The notes beneath the pieces are model-generated. The model saw only the letters and a list, made by a program, of their open reading frames with translations. It had not been told where the DNA came from and did not search any database. Below, in pieces: positions 27,308 to 34,994 of a stretch of 64,000 nucleotides of DNA; positions within the stretch are counted from its first letter, which is position 1, and every line of letters starts with the position of its first letter. The stretch comes from Gammaproteobacteria bacterium (GTDB taxonomy: Bacteria; Pseudomonadota; Gammaproteobacteria; Burkholderiales; Burkholderiaceae_C): positions 414,772-478,771 of the forward strand of contig JAHIYE010000021.1 in assembly GCA_018815325.1 (NCBI GenBank). The letters are read 5' to 3'. The translations under genes were made by a program, and so were the position numbers.

Positions 27308-28306
27308 TTACTTGATGGAAATGATGCGGTCGTAATCGGTCTGACGGTAACCATAGTCCGTGGGCTTGGCATTCTTCAGAACGGCTTCGCGGAAGGCGTT
27401 CTTGTTCACCGTGATCACATTGATGCCTTTCTTCTTGAACTCATCGGCAAGGCGGACTTCGGAGGCTGCGATCTCGCGACTGGCTTTCTCGGCGGCTTCC
27501 TGCGTGACTTCGGTAAAGATCTTCTGGTCGGCGGCGGACAGCTTGCTCCAGGTGGGGCCACCGACCACGGTCAGCAGTGAGTCCACGATGTGACCGGTCA
27601 GGGAGATGTTTTTCTGCACTTCATAGAATTTCTTGGCCTCGATCGTTGGCAGCGGGTTTTCCTGCGCATCGACGGTGCCGTTTTGCAGCGCGAGATAGAC
27701 CTCGGCAAATGCGATGGGCGTGGCGTTCGCACCCAGCGCCTTGGGGAAGGCGAGGTAGGCTGGTGCATCTGGCACCCGGATCTTCAGGCCTTTCATGTCC
27801 TCGGGTTTCTCAATGGGCCTGTTGGATGTGACATGGCGTGCGCCGTAATAGGTCATGGCGGTGACATGGTTGCCCGTCTTGTCGTCATAGCCCTTGGTGA
27901 GTTCACGAAACACATCGCTCTTCGAATACTTCAGCTGGTGCTCGGCATCGCGGAAGATGAAGGGGAAATAGGACACAGCCAAGGGGGGGTAGCTGCGTGC
28001 GGCAAAGCTTGATCCGGTGAGGATGATGTCCACCGTGCCCAATGTCAGTCCCTGATTGATGTCAGACTCCTTGCCCAGGGACGAGGCAGGAAATACCTGC
28101 ACTTCGTAGCGGCCATTGGTGCGTTTCTTGATCTCCTCGCCTGCCCAGAGGGACCACTTGTGGTACGGCTCGGAGGTCTCGTACACGTGAGCCCATTTGA
28201 GCTTGGTTTGTGCATTTGCTATGCCAAATGTGCCAATGGCCCCCGTCATTAAAGCGCATGCAGCTACTGTTTTAATAGCAATCAGGGTGATGTCGCGTTT
28301 CTTCAT
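27308..28306 (-). CDS. dctP: TRAP transporter substrate-binding protein (DctP)
   Basis: A 332-residue periplasmic protein with a signal peptide (basic MKKR, hydrophobic core to about residue 28, cleavage after ANA). The mature part begins TKLKWAHVYETSEPYHKW and has the DctP elements LKIRVPD and the acid-binding Arg region. It binds a carboxylate such as a sugar acid and hands it to DctQM. An upstream extension is open, but ATG 28306 with AGGAGA just before it is clearly the start. The signal peptide core is encoded by a repeat-like sequence (28235-28280). Confidence 0.95.
   Translation of the reverse strand: MKKRDITLIAIKTVAACALMTGAIGTFGIANAQTKLKWAHVYETSEPYHKWSLWAGEEIKKRTNGRYEVQVFPASSLGKESDINQGLTLGTVDIILTGSSFAARSYPPLAVSYFPFIFRDAEHQLKYSKSDVFRELTKGYDDKTGNHVTAMTYYGARHVTSNRPIEKPEDMKGLKIRVPDAPAYLAFPKALGANATPIAFAEVYLALQNGTVDAQENPLPTIEAKKFYEVQKNISLTGHIVDSLLTVVGGPTWSKLSAADQKIFTEVTQEAAEKASREIAASEVRLADEFKKKGINVITVNKNAFREAVLKNAKPTDYGYRQTDYDRIISIK
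28235..28280. repeat. Repeat-like element within the dctP signal-peptide region
   Basis: The plus strand reads AATGGCC at the left, then GCGCATG and AGCTACT with TAGCA at the right. The same blocks in the same order occur in the intergenic element at 41646-41697. Here the element lies inside dctP and encodes residues 9-24 of the signal peptide on the minus strand. Confidence 0.55.
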
Positions 28307-28343
28307 GATGTCTCCTGGTTTGTGGTTGTAAAAGTTGCTGGCG

Positions 28344-29060
28344 TCAGGAAGGTTTGGCGCGGCGCCAGCTCGCGCTGTATCGTTTGTGGGCTTGCTTGAG
28401 GTGTCGCTGCATGGCGCTGCGGGCGGCACCGGTGTCGTGTGAGCGGATCGCCTCAAGTACGGCCGCGTGCTCGACCAGCGCAGCGTTCCACGAGGGCTGG
28501 TCTTCAAAGTAGTCGCCCAGTCGCTCGAACAGTGTGCCGCGCCGCGCTTCCCAGAAGCCGCGGATGGTGTCGCGCAATACCTCGTTGCCGCAGGCCTGGG
28601 CAATGGCGTTGTGAAAGGCTTCGTCGCCCGCTCTCGGTTCCTCGCCGCGTTCGGCCTCGGCGCGCATCTGTTGCAGGGCATCGGTGATGCGCACGATGTC
28701 GGCCTTCTTGGCGTTGCGGGCTGCGAGTGCGGCCACCTCACTCTCAACCAGTTCTCGTGCACGCATGAGCTCCAGCGGCCCCCATTCGGCTGCATCGATG
28801 GTCTTGCCGCGTGAAGCCCTGCGTGTTTGGGGCTTGAGCACATAGATGCCGGAGCCCGTGCGCACCTCGATCACGTTCTCCACTTCCAGCGCAATCAGGG
28901 CTTCGCGCACCGAGGGACGGCTCACACCCAGCTGTTTGGCCAGTTCGCGCTCTGCCGGCAGGCGCGTACCGACCGCAAACTCGCCCGCCTTGATCAGCGC
29001 ACGCAACTGTTCCGCAATTTGGCGGTACAGGCGCTGGGGTTCGACAGTTTTGAGCGGCAT
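28344..29060 (-). CDS. GntR-family regulator, FadR/FCD subgroup
   Basis: A 238-residue regulator. The winged helix reads GTRLPAERELAKQLGVSRPS and VREALIALE (about residues 25-55). The C-terminal FCD ligand-binding domain carries the Asp/His metal pattern (DEAFHNAIAQACGN near 145-160). It lies between dctP and the divergent SDR genes and probably represses both directions until the sugar acid or its keto product is bound. ATG 29060 (MPLKTVEPQRLY) is preferred over a far upstream ATG at 29147, because it matches the family N-terminus and avoids the predicted operator. Confidence 0.92.
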   Translation of the reverse strand: MPLKTVEPQRLYRQIAEQLRALIKAGEFAVGTRLPAERELAKQLGVSRPSVREALIALEVENVIEVRTGSGIYVLKPQTRRASRGKTIDAAEWGPLELMRARELVESEVAALAARNAKKADIVRITDALQQMRAEAERGEEPRAGDEAFHNAIAQACGNEVLRDTIRGFWEARRGTLFERLGDYFEDQPSWNAALVEHAAVLEAIRSHDTGAARSAMQRHLKQAHKRYSASWRRAKPS

Positions 29061-29084
29061 GGGGCGGGTGTAAGGGTTAGCGAG

Positions 29085-29109
29085 AATTGGCCAAGTGGTC
29101 AGGCCAATT
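29085..29109. promoter_or_regulatory. Candidate GntR operator, perfect inverted repeat
   Basis: AATTGGCC and GGCCAATT are separated by nine bases (AAGTGGTCA). The site lies 24 bases upstream of the GntR start codon in the divergent gap. FadR-subgroup regulators often bind TGGT/ACCA-type palindromes, and TGGTCAGGCCA inside this site comes close. Binding is inferred. Confidence 0.6.
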
Positions 29110-29120
29110 AATATTGCGTG

Positions 29121-29138
29121 CAGATGGACATTTGCCAT
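29121..29138. promoter_or_regulatory. Second inverted repeat in the divergent regulatory gap
   Basis: TTTGCC and GGCAAA flank six bases (ATATCG). It lies 11 bases after the larger palindrome and could be a second regulator half-site pair or part of the promoter for the SDR genes. The rest of the gap (29139-29302) shows only the ribosome site AAGGAGAC before 29303. Confidence 0.4.
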
Positions 29139-29302
29139 ATCGGGCAAAACCCTAGGAAGGCATGCATTGGCGCAGATTCGCGGAAAAGGCCGCAGGTCGA
29201 CCTTAGAACCCGAGAACGCGCGCGATTCGGCCTGACTTCTGTTCGTCCGTCTATTCGTTCATCACAACATGTCACGCACAGCGTGCATTGCAAGGAGACA
29301 GC

Positions 29303-30037
29303 ATGCGTCTGAAGGGAAAAATTGCACTCGTCACGGCCGCCGGTCAGGGCATCGGCCGGGCCAGTGCGCTCGCCTTGGCCGCCGAGGGCGCGCAGGTCTG
29401 GGCGACAGACCTCAACGCCAAACTGCTGGAGAGCTACCGGGGCGTCGCCAACGTCACAGCCCTGCCGCTGGACGTGCTGGACAAGGCCGCGATCATCCAA
29501 CTCGTGAGCCAGATACCGTCGCCCAATGTGCTGTTCAATTGCGCCGGCTTTGTGCACCATGGCACGGTGCTGCAAGCCACGGATGAGGATTGGATGTTCG
29601 CCTTCAACCTCAATGTGAGAGCCCAGTTCTGGACGATTCAGGCCGTGCTGCCGGGCATGCTGGCGCAGGGCGGCGGCAGCATCATCAACATGTCGAGTGT
29701 CTGTAGCAGCATCAAGGGCTTGCCTAACCGGTTTGTCTACGGTGCCTCCAAGGCAGCCGTGATTGGCCTGACCAAGAGCGTGGCGGCCGACTATGTCGCG
29801 CAGGGTGTTCGTTGCAATGCCCTTTGCCCAGGCACGGTGGATACCCCTTCACTGCAGGACCGCATCAACGCCCATGACGACCCGGTAGAGGCGCGCAAGA
29901 ACTTCATTGCACGTCAGCCCATGGGCCGGCTGGCGCAGGCGCACGAAATGGCGCCACTCGTCGTGTTTCTGGCAAGCGATGAGTCCGCTTTCGTGACGGG
30001 CCAGGCTTATGCCAATGATGGCGGAATGACGATATGA
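29303..30037 (+). CDS. Short-chain dehydrogenase, BDH2/2-keto-3-deoxy-L-fuconate dehydrogenase-like
   Basis: A 244-residue classical SDR. TAAGQGIG near the start binds NAD and YGASK is the catalytic Tyr-Lys. The stretch CNALCPGTVDTPSLQDRI is close to the BDH2/DHRS6 group, which includes enzymes of L-fucose oxidation. It probably oxidises the 2-keto-3-deoxy sugar acid made by the dehydratase, or the sugar itself. AAGGAGAC lies before ATG 29303. Its stop overlaps the next start (ATGA). Confidence 0.85.
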   Translation: MRLKGKIALVTAAGQGIGRASALALAAEGAQVWATDLNAKLLESYRGVANVTALPLDVLDKAAIIQLVSQIPSPNVLFNCAGFVHHGTVLQATDEDWMFAFNLNVRAQFWTIQAVLPGMLAQGGGSIINMSSVCSSIKGLPNRFVYGASKAAVIGLTKSVAADYVAQGVRCNALCPGTVDTPSLQDRINAHDDPVEARKNFIARQPMGRLAQAHEMAPLVVFLASDESAFVTGQAYANDGGMTI

Positions 30038-30780
30038 ACCAGCTTGATTTCAAGGGCCGTCATGCGATCGTGACCGGTGGCGCCACGGGCCTCGGCTACG
30101 CCATCGCGCAACGACTCATCGCTTCAGGCGGCAGCGTCAGCCTGTGGGACCGGGATGAAGCGGGGGCGCAGAAGGCGGCGACGGCTCTGGGGGCGAAAGC
30201 CCAAGCCGTGGCCGTGGATGTGTCCCAGCAAGGCTCGGTGGTGCAGGCCGTGGCCAACACATTGAGCCACGCGCCGCAAATTCATGCACTGATTAACTGC
30301 GCTGGCATCACGGGGCCCAACACCAAGGTGTGGGATTACCCGGTGGAGGCCTGGCGGCAGGTGATGGATGTCAACCTGACGGGCCTGTTCCTCTGCTGCC
30401 GTGAGGTGCTGCCCCACATGCGTCAACACAATGCGGGTCGGATCGTCAACATCGCCTCGGTGGCCGGCAAGGAGGGCAACCCCAATGCCAGTGCCTACAG
30501 CGCGAGCAAGGCGGCGGTGATTGCACTGACCAAGTCCCTCGGCAAGGAACTGGCCGACACGGGTATTCGCGTCAACTGTGTGACGCCGGCCGCAGTCAAG
30601 ACGGCGATCTTTGACCAGATGACACCTGAGCACATTGCGTTCATGCTCTCGAAAATTCCGATGAACCGTTTTGGCGAACCCGACGAGGTGGCCGCGATGG
30701 TGGCCTGGCTGTGCACGGACGAATGCTCGTTTTCCACGGGTGCGGTTTTCGATCTCTCGGGCGGGCGTGCGACCTACTGA
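30034..30780 (+). CDS. Short-chain dehydrogenase (candidate 2-keto-3-deoxy-sugar-acid 4-dehydrogenase)
   Basis: A 248-residue classical SDR with TGGATGLGYAIA (cofactor), NCAG and YSASK (active site). It is translationally coupled to the SDR before it and precedes the FAH-family hydrolase. In known non-phosphorylative L-rhamnose and L-fucose pathways an SDR oxidises C4 of the 2-keto-3-deoxy acid, and the 2,4-diketo product goes to an FAH-family hydrolase. One of the two SDRs here should do that step; which one is undecided. Confidence 0.85.
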   Translation: MNQLDFKGRHAIVTGGATGLGYAIAQRLIASGGSVSLWDRDEAGAQKAATALGAKAQAVAVDVSQQGSVVQAVANTLSHAPQIHALINCAGITGPNTKVWDYPVEAWRQVMDVNLTGLFLCCREVLPHMRQHNAGRIVNIASVAGKEGNPNASAYSASKAAVIALTKSLGKELADTGIRVNCVTPAAVKTAIFDQMTPEHIAFMLSKIPMNRFGEPDEVAAMVAWLCTDECSFSTGAVFDLSGGRATY

Positions 30781-30868
30781 GCCAGACTTGTCGATAATGA
30801 GGGCAGGCTGTCCCGGCAATGAGAGAGACATGGGCGCTGGATTGTGATTACAACGAAAGGACATTTCC

Positions 30869-31723
30869 ATGAAACTGGTTCGATATGGCAAACCCGGAAA
30901 AGAAAAGCCGGGACTGATTGATGCAGACGGCAAGCTGCGCGATCTCAGCAAGGTCATCAAGGACATCGGTCCGGAGCAACTCAATGATGCGGCGCTGGCC
31001 AAGCTGCGCAAGCTCAAACCTACCAACCTGCCGCTGGTGCGCGGCACACAGCGCATGGGCTGCCCGGTCACAGGCATTGGCAAGTTCATCGCCATTGGCT
31101 TGAACTACAGCGACCATGCCAAGGAAGCTGGCATGCCGATTCCGAAGGAGCCCATCGTCTTCACCAAGGCCATCAGCTGCATCCAGGGTCCGGACGATGA
31201 CGTCATGCTGCCCAAGGGGTCAGTCAAGGGCGACTGGGAGGTCGAGCTCGGCGTGATCATCGGCAAGCAGGCGCGTCATGTGTCGCAAAAGGCGGCGCTC
31301 GACTACGTGGCCGGCTATTGTGTCTCCAACGACGTCAGCGAACGCGAGTTCCAGCTCGAGCGCGGTGGCCAGTGGGACAAGGGCAAGGGTTGTGACACCT
31401 TTGGCCCGCTCGGCCCTTGGCTCGTGACCCGTGATGAGATCGAGAACCCGCAGCGCCTGGCGATGTGGCTTGACGTCAATGGCGAGCGCATGCAGACCGG
31501 CAACACCAGGACCATGATCTTCAGTGTGGCCAAGATCGTGAGCCATTTGAGCCAGTACATGACCCTGATGCCAGGTGACGTCGTGATCACCGGCACCCCA
31601 CCTGGCGTGGCCATGGGCATGAAGCCGCAGCGCTTCCTCAAGAAGGGGGATGTCATGACCGTCGGTATCGATGGCCTGGGCGAACAGCGTCAGAAGGTCG
31701 TGCCGTTCAAGCTGGCGAAATAG
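30869..31723 (+). CDS. Fumarylacetoacetate-hydrolase-family enzyme (2,4-diketo-3-deoxy-acid hydrolase type)
   Basis: A 284-residue FAH-family protein opening MKLVRYGKPGKEKPGLIDADG, as in LRA6-type hydrolases. The metal site is in the WEVELGVIIG block (acidic ligands), and GLNYSDHAKEAG holds the catalytic region. In the proposed route it splits a 2,4-diketo-3-deoxy acid into pyruvate and a hydroxy acid (L-lactate if the sugar is L-fuconate or L-rhamnonate). AAAGGA lies before the ATG. It is the last gene before the terminator at 31806. Confidence 0.88.
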   Translation: MKLVRYGKPGKEKPGLIDADGKLRDLSKVIKDIGPEQLNDAALAKLRKLKPTNLPLVRGTQRMGCPVTGIGKFIAIGLNYSDHAKEAGMPIPKEPIVFTKAISCIQGPDDDVMLPKGSVKGDWEVELGVIIGKQARHVSQKAALDYVAGYCVSNDVSEREFQLERGGQWDKGKGCDTFGPLGPWLVTRDEIENPQRLAMWLDVNGERMQTGNTRTMIFSVAKIVSHLSQYMTLMPGDVVITGTPPGVAMGMKPQRFLKKGDVMTVGIDGLGEQRQKVVPFKLAK

Positions 31724-31805
31724 GCACTTAAACACGCGCTGCTTCCTCATGCGCGCGCCTGGAGCGCAAGGCTAGCCAGGTTCCGGGCCCCATGCGGGTC
31801 GAGAG

Positions 31806-31838
31806 GCCCCCGTTTTCACGGGGGCTTTTTTTATTTTC
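31806..31838 (+). terminator. Rho-independent terminator
   Basis: An eight-pair perfect stem (GCCCCCGT and ACGGGGGC) with loop TTTC is followed by seven T and then ATTTT. It closes the SDR-SDR-FAH operon 82 bases after the last stop. Confidence 0.93.
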
Positions 31839-31880
31839 TGCAGATGTCTGGTGCGCGACAGCAATTTCATGCAAAATAGC

Positions 31881-31892
31881 ACGATCGTTCGT
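31881..31892. promoter_or_regulatory. Candidate TetR operator
   Basis: ACGATCGTTCGT contains the palindrome ACGATCGT and a second ACGA/TCGT pairing. It lies 18 bases before the TetR gene, a usual place for autoregulation. Short, so chance is possible. Confidence 0.4.
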
Positions 31893-31910
31893 TTATTTTC
31901 CTGACCTCCC

Positions 31911-32636
31911 ATGGCTGTAAGCGCTTTGCCTGTTAAAACACCACGCCGCGTTGTCCCCGACAGCGCGAAGCAGGGCCGTGCCCTGCACAAAGGCCAGCAG
32001 ACCAAGCTGATCATCGTGGAGGCTGCGCTCGGGCTGGCCACGCAGATCGGCCTGGAAGGACTGAGCATCGGCGTGCTGGCCGAAATCACCCACATGAGCA
32101 AATCGGGCGTGTTTGCCCATTTCGGCTCGCGTGAGGAACTGCAGATCTCCGTCATCCGCGAGTACTTCAGCCGCTTTGAGCAGGAGGTGTTCTACCCCGC
32201 GCTCAATGAGCCGCGGGGTCTGCCCCGGCTGGAAGCCATGTTCGGCAACTGGATGAAGCGCGTGGCGGTCGAAATCCAGTCAGGCTGCATCTTCATCAGT
32301 GGTGCCGTCGAGTTCGATGACCGGCCCGGCCCCGTGCGTGACGCATTGGCCAACTCGGTCAAGACCTGGCTCAACGCCATGAACCGTGCCGTGGTGCAGG
32401 CCAAGGAAGTCGGGCACCTGCGTATCGATGCGGATGAAAAACAGATTGCCTTCGAGATTCACGGCCTGATCCTGGCGTTGCATTACGAAGCCCGTTTTCT
32501 CAAATACCCGGGCTCGATTGATCGAGCCCATCAGGGCTTCGAGCACATTCTGGCGCGCTATGGCAACCCAGCGGTACTCAAGCCCAAGGCACGCGCTACC
32601 AAATCCAGCCTTTCACAAAAATCATCTTTCGCTTAA
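31911..32636 (+). CDS. TetR/AcrR-family regulator of the beta-oxidation operon
   Basis: A 241-residue TetR-fold protein with helix-turn-helix LSIGVLAEITHMSKSGVFAHF (about residues 50-72) and a C-terminal ligand domain. It is the first gene of a run with an acyl-CoA dehydrogenase that begins 12 bases after its stop, so it probably controls its own operon in response to an acyl-CoA. The basic Ser/Lys-rich C-terminal tail is unordered. Confidence 0.9.
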   Translation: MAVSALPVKTPRRVVPDSAKQGRALHKGQQTKLIIVEAALGLATQIGLEGLSIGVLAEITHMSKSGVFAHFGSREELQISVIREYFSRFEQEVFYPALNEPRGLPRLEAMFGNWMKRVAVEIQSGCIFISGAVEFDDRPGPVRDALANSVKTWLNAMNRAVVQAKEVGHLRIDADEKQIAFEIHGLILALHYEARFLKYPGSIDRAHQGFEHILARYGNPAVLKPKARATKSSLSQKSSFA

Positions 32637-32648
32637 AGGAGTTCCCCC

Positions 32649-34445
32649 ATGCCCAGCTATACCCCGCCACTGCGCGACATGCAATTCGTGATGCATGAGG
32701 TGTTCAATGTTGCCGAAGAATTCAAGGCCATGCCCAAGCACGCCGAGATGGACGAGGAGACCATCAATGCCGTGCTTGAAGAGGGCGGCAAGTTCGCGGC
32801 CGAGGTGATCTTTCCACTCAACATCAGCGGTGATGAAGAGGGGTGCAAGCTTGATCAGAAAACCCATGCCGTCACCACGCCCAAGGGTTTCAAGGAGGCC
32901 TATGCCAAATACGTCGAGGGCGGCTGGCCCGCACTGAGTTGCGATCCCGAGTTTGGCGGCCAGGGCTTGCCTGTGGTCGTGAACCAGTGCTTCTACGAAA
33001 TGATGAATTCGGCCAACCAGGCCTGGACCATGTACCCGGGCCTGACGCACGGTGCCTATGCCGCCTTGCACACACACGGCACCGAAGAGCAGAAGAAAAC
33101 CTACCTGCACAAGATGACGAGCGGTGAGTGGACTGGCACCATGTGCCTGACCGAGCCGCATTGCGGCACCGACCTGGGCCTCATGCGCACCAAGGCCGAA
33201 CCCCAGCCCGACGGCAGCTACCGCATCACCGGCAACAAGATTTTCATCAGCGCGGGTGAACATGACATGGCGGACAACATTGTTCACCTCGTGCTGGCCC
33301 GACTGCCCGATGCACCCAAGGGCATCAAGGGCGTGAGCCTGTTCATCGTGCCCAAGTTCATGGTCAAGCCGGATGGCTCGCTGGGTGAGCGCAACGGCAT
33401 CTACTGCGGCGGCCTGGAGCACAAGATGGGCATCCATGGCAACGCCACGGCGCAGATCGTGATCGACAATGCCTACGGTACGCTGGTGGGCCAGCCCAAC
33501 AAGGGCATGCAGGCCATGTTCGTGATGATGAACGCGGCCCGCCTGGGCGTGGGCAACCAGTCACTGGGCCTGACCGAGGTGGCCTTCCAGAATGCGCTGG
33601 CCTATGCCAAGGACCGCATCCAGATGCGTTCGCTCTCCGGCACCAAAGCCAAGGACAAGCCGGCCGATCCCATCATCGTGCACCCCGATGTGCGCAAGAT
33701 GCTGCTCACCGCCAAGGCCTATGCCGAAGGTGGCCGTGCCCTGGCCTGCTACGGCGCGCTGCTGCTCGACAAGGAGCTGCACCACCCCGATGCCAAGGTG
33801 CGCAAGAACAGCGGCGAAATCCTCTCGCTGCTGACCCCTATCGTGAAGGCCTTCCTGACCGACAACGGTTACCAGGCCGCCACCATGTGCCAGCAGGTGT
33901 TTGGTGGTCACGGCTACATCAAGGAATGGGGCATGGAGCAGTTCGTGCGCGATGCCCGCATCAACATGATCTACGAAGGCACCAACACGATCCAGTCGCT
34001 TGACCTGCTGGGCCGCAAGATCCTCGGCGACAACGGTGCTGCGCTCAAGAAGTTCGGCAAGATGGTTGGGGCGCTGGTGGAAGAAGAGGGCGTGAACGAG
34101 AAGATGGCTGAATTCATCAACCCGATTGCTTACCTGGGTGACCAGATGACCAAGTTCACCACCGAGCTGGGTTTCAAGGGTTTGCAGAACCCGGACGAGG
34201 TAGGTGCTGCTGCGGTGGACTATTTGCGCGTGGCCGGCCATCTGGTGTTTGGCTACTTCTTTGCCCGCATGGCTCAGGTGGCGCTGCGCCAGATTGCCGC
34301 CGGCAATACCGATCCCTTCTACCAGGCCAAGTTGCAGACAGCGCGCTTCTACTTTGCCAAGCTGTTCCCGGAGACCGCCACGCTGATGCGCACCGCGCGT
34401 GCGGGCAGCAAGGTGTTGATGGACACAGAGGCTGCGCTGGCCTGA
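32649..34445 (+). CDS. Acyl-CoA dehydrogenase with C-terminal extension (FadE/DmdC-like)
   Basis: A 598-residue FAD enzyme of the long acyl-CoA dehydrogenase group that carries an extra C-terminal domain, related to 3-methylmercaptopropionyl-CoA dehydrogenase and FadE5-type proteins. MCLTEPHCGTDLG is the FAD-binding loop and YEGTNTIQSLDL carries the catalytic Glu. It introduces the 2,3 double bond in an acyl-CoA. The start ATG 32649 lies behind AAAGGAG. Chain-length preference is not visible from sequence. Confidence 0.92.
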   Translation: MPSYTPPLRDMQFVMHEVFNVAEEFKAMPKHAEMDEETINAVLEEGGKFAAEVIFPLNISGDEEGCKLDQKTHAVTTPKGFKEAYAKYVEGGWPALSCDPEFGGQGLPVVVNQCFYEMMNSANQAWTMYPGLTHGAYAALHTHGTEEQKKTYLHKMTSGEWTGTMCLTEPHCGTDLGLMRTKAEPQPDGSYRITGNKIFISAGEHDMADNIVHLVLARLPDAPKGIKGVSLFIVPKFMVKPDGSLGERNGIYCGGLEHKMGIHGNATAQIVIDNAYGTLVGQPNKGMQAMFVMMNAARLGVGNQSLGLTEVAFQNALAYAKDRIQMRSLSGTKAKDKPADPIIVHPDVRKMLLTAKAYAEGGRALACYGALLLDKELHHPDAKVRKNSGEILSLLTPIVKAFLTDNGYQAATMCQQVFGGHGYIKEWGMEQFVRDARINMIYEGTNTIQSLDLLGRKILGDNGAALKKFGKMVGALVEEEGVNEKMAEFINPIAYLGDQMTKFTTELGFKGLQNPDEVGAAAVDYLRVAGHLVFGYFFARMAQVALRQIAAGNTDPFYQAKLQTARFYFAKLFPETATLMRTARAGSKVLMDTEAALA

Positions 34446-34496
34446 ACCAGCGCATGACTGAATTTGCCCCCGACACGCAGACAAGGAGACAACACC

Positions 34497-34943
34497 ATGG
34501 TTACCAGAACCCTCATGACATTGATGCTCGCATCCGCAGCAGGCTTGGCCAGTGCGCAGTCCACCCCGGTGGGCGCCTGGCACACGGTTGATGACGCCAC
34601 CAAGGAAGTCAAAAGCCTGGTGGTGATCACCGAGAGCAATGGCACGCTGCAAGGCCGCGTTGAGAAACTCCTGCGCAAGGAGGCCGATCTGAACGCGGTC
34701 TGCGACAAGTGCACGGATGACCGCAAGGGCAAGAAGATCCTTGGCATGGAAATCATTCGCGGCGCCAGGAAGGCAGATGGCAAGGATGTCTGGGAGGGGG
34801 GCAATGTGCTCGACCCCGAGAACGGGGCCGTCTATTCGGCCAGACTCACGCCCATCGAGGGCGGCAGGAAGCTGGAGATGCGTGGCTACCTCGGCCTGCC
34901 CATGCTGGGTCGTACCCAGACCTGGATCCGCGTCGCTCAGTAA
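34497..34943 (+). CDS. DUF2147 exported protein
   Basis: A 148-residue protein with a signal peptide (residues 1-20, cleavage after ASA) and the DUF2147 pattern: PVGAWHTVDD near the mature N-terminus and a CDKC pair (about residues 71-74) that could form a disulfide. Members are small periplasmic beta proteins of unknown role, often next to fatty-acid oxidation genes in beta-proteobacteria. AAGGAGA precedes ATG 34497. Confidence 0.85.
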   Translation: MVTRTLMTLMLASAAGLASAQSTPVGAWHTVDDATKEVKSLVVITESNGTLQGRVEKLLRKEADLNAVCDKCTDDRKGKKILGMEIIRGARKADGKDVWEGGNVLDPENGAVYSARLTPIEGGRKLEMRGYLGLPMLGRTQTWIRVAQ

Positions 34944-34994
34944 AGCCCTGTAGCCCGTCGCGCGATGGGCTGCTCACACATATCAGGAACAAGC

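Noticed and set aside
28307..28843. 179-codon N-terminal extension of dctP
   Set aside because: It runs through the gap and the GntR gene on the same strand in another frame; the signal peptide and AGGAGA site fix the start at 28306.
33561..34652. 363-codon minus-strand frame opposite the acyl-CoA dehydrogenase
   Set aside because: No recognisable domain; the plus strand has the catalytic Glu motif and full-length homology pattern.
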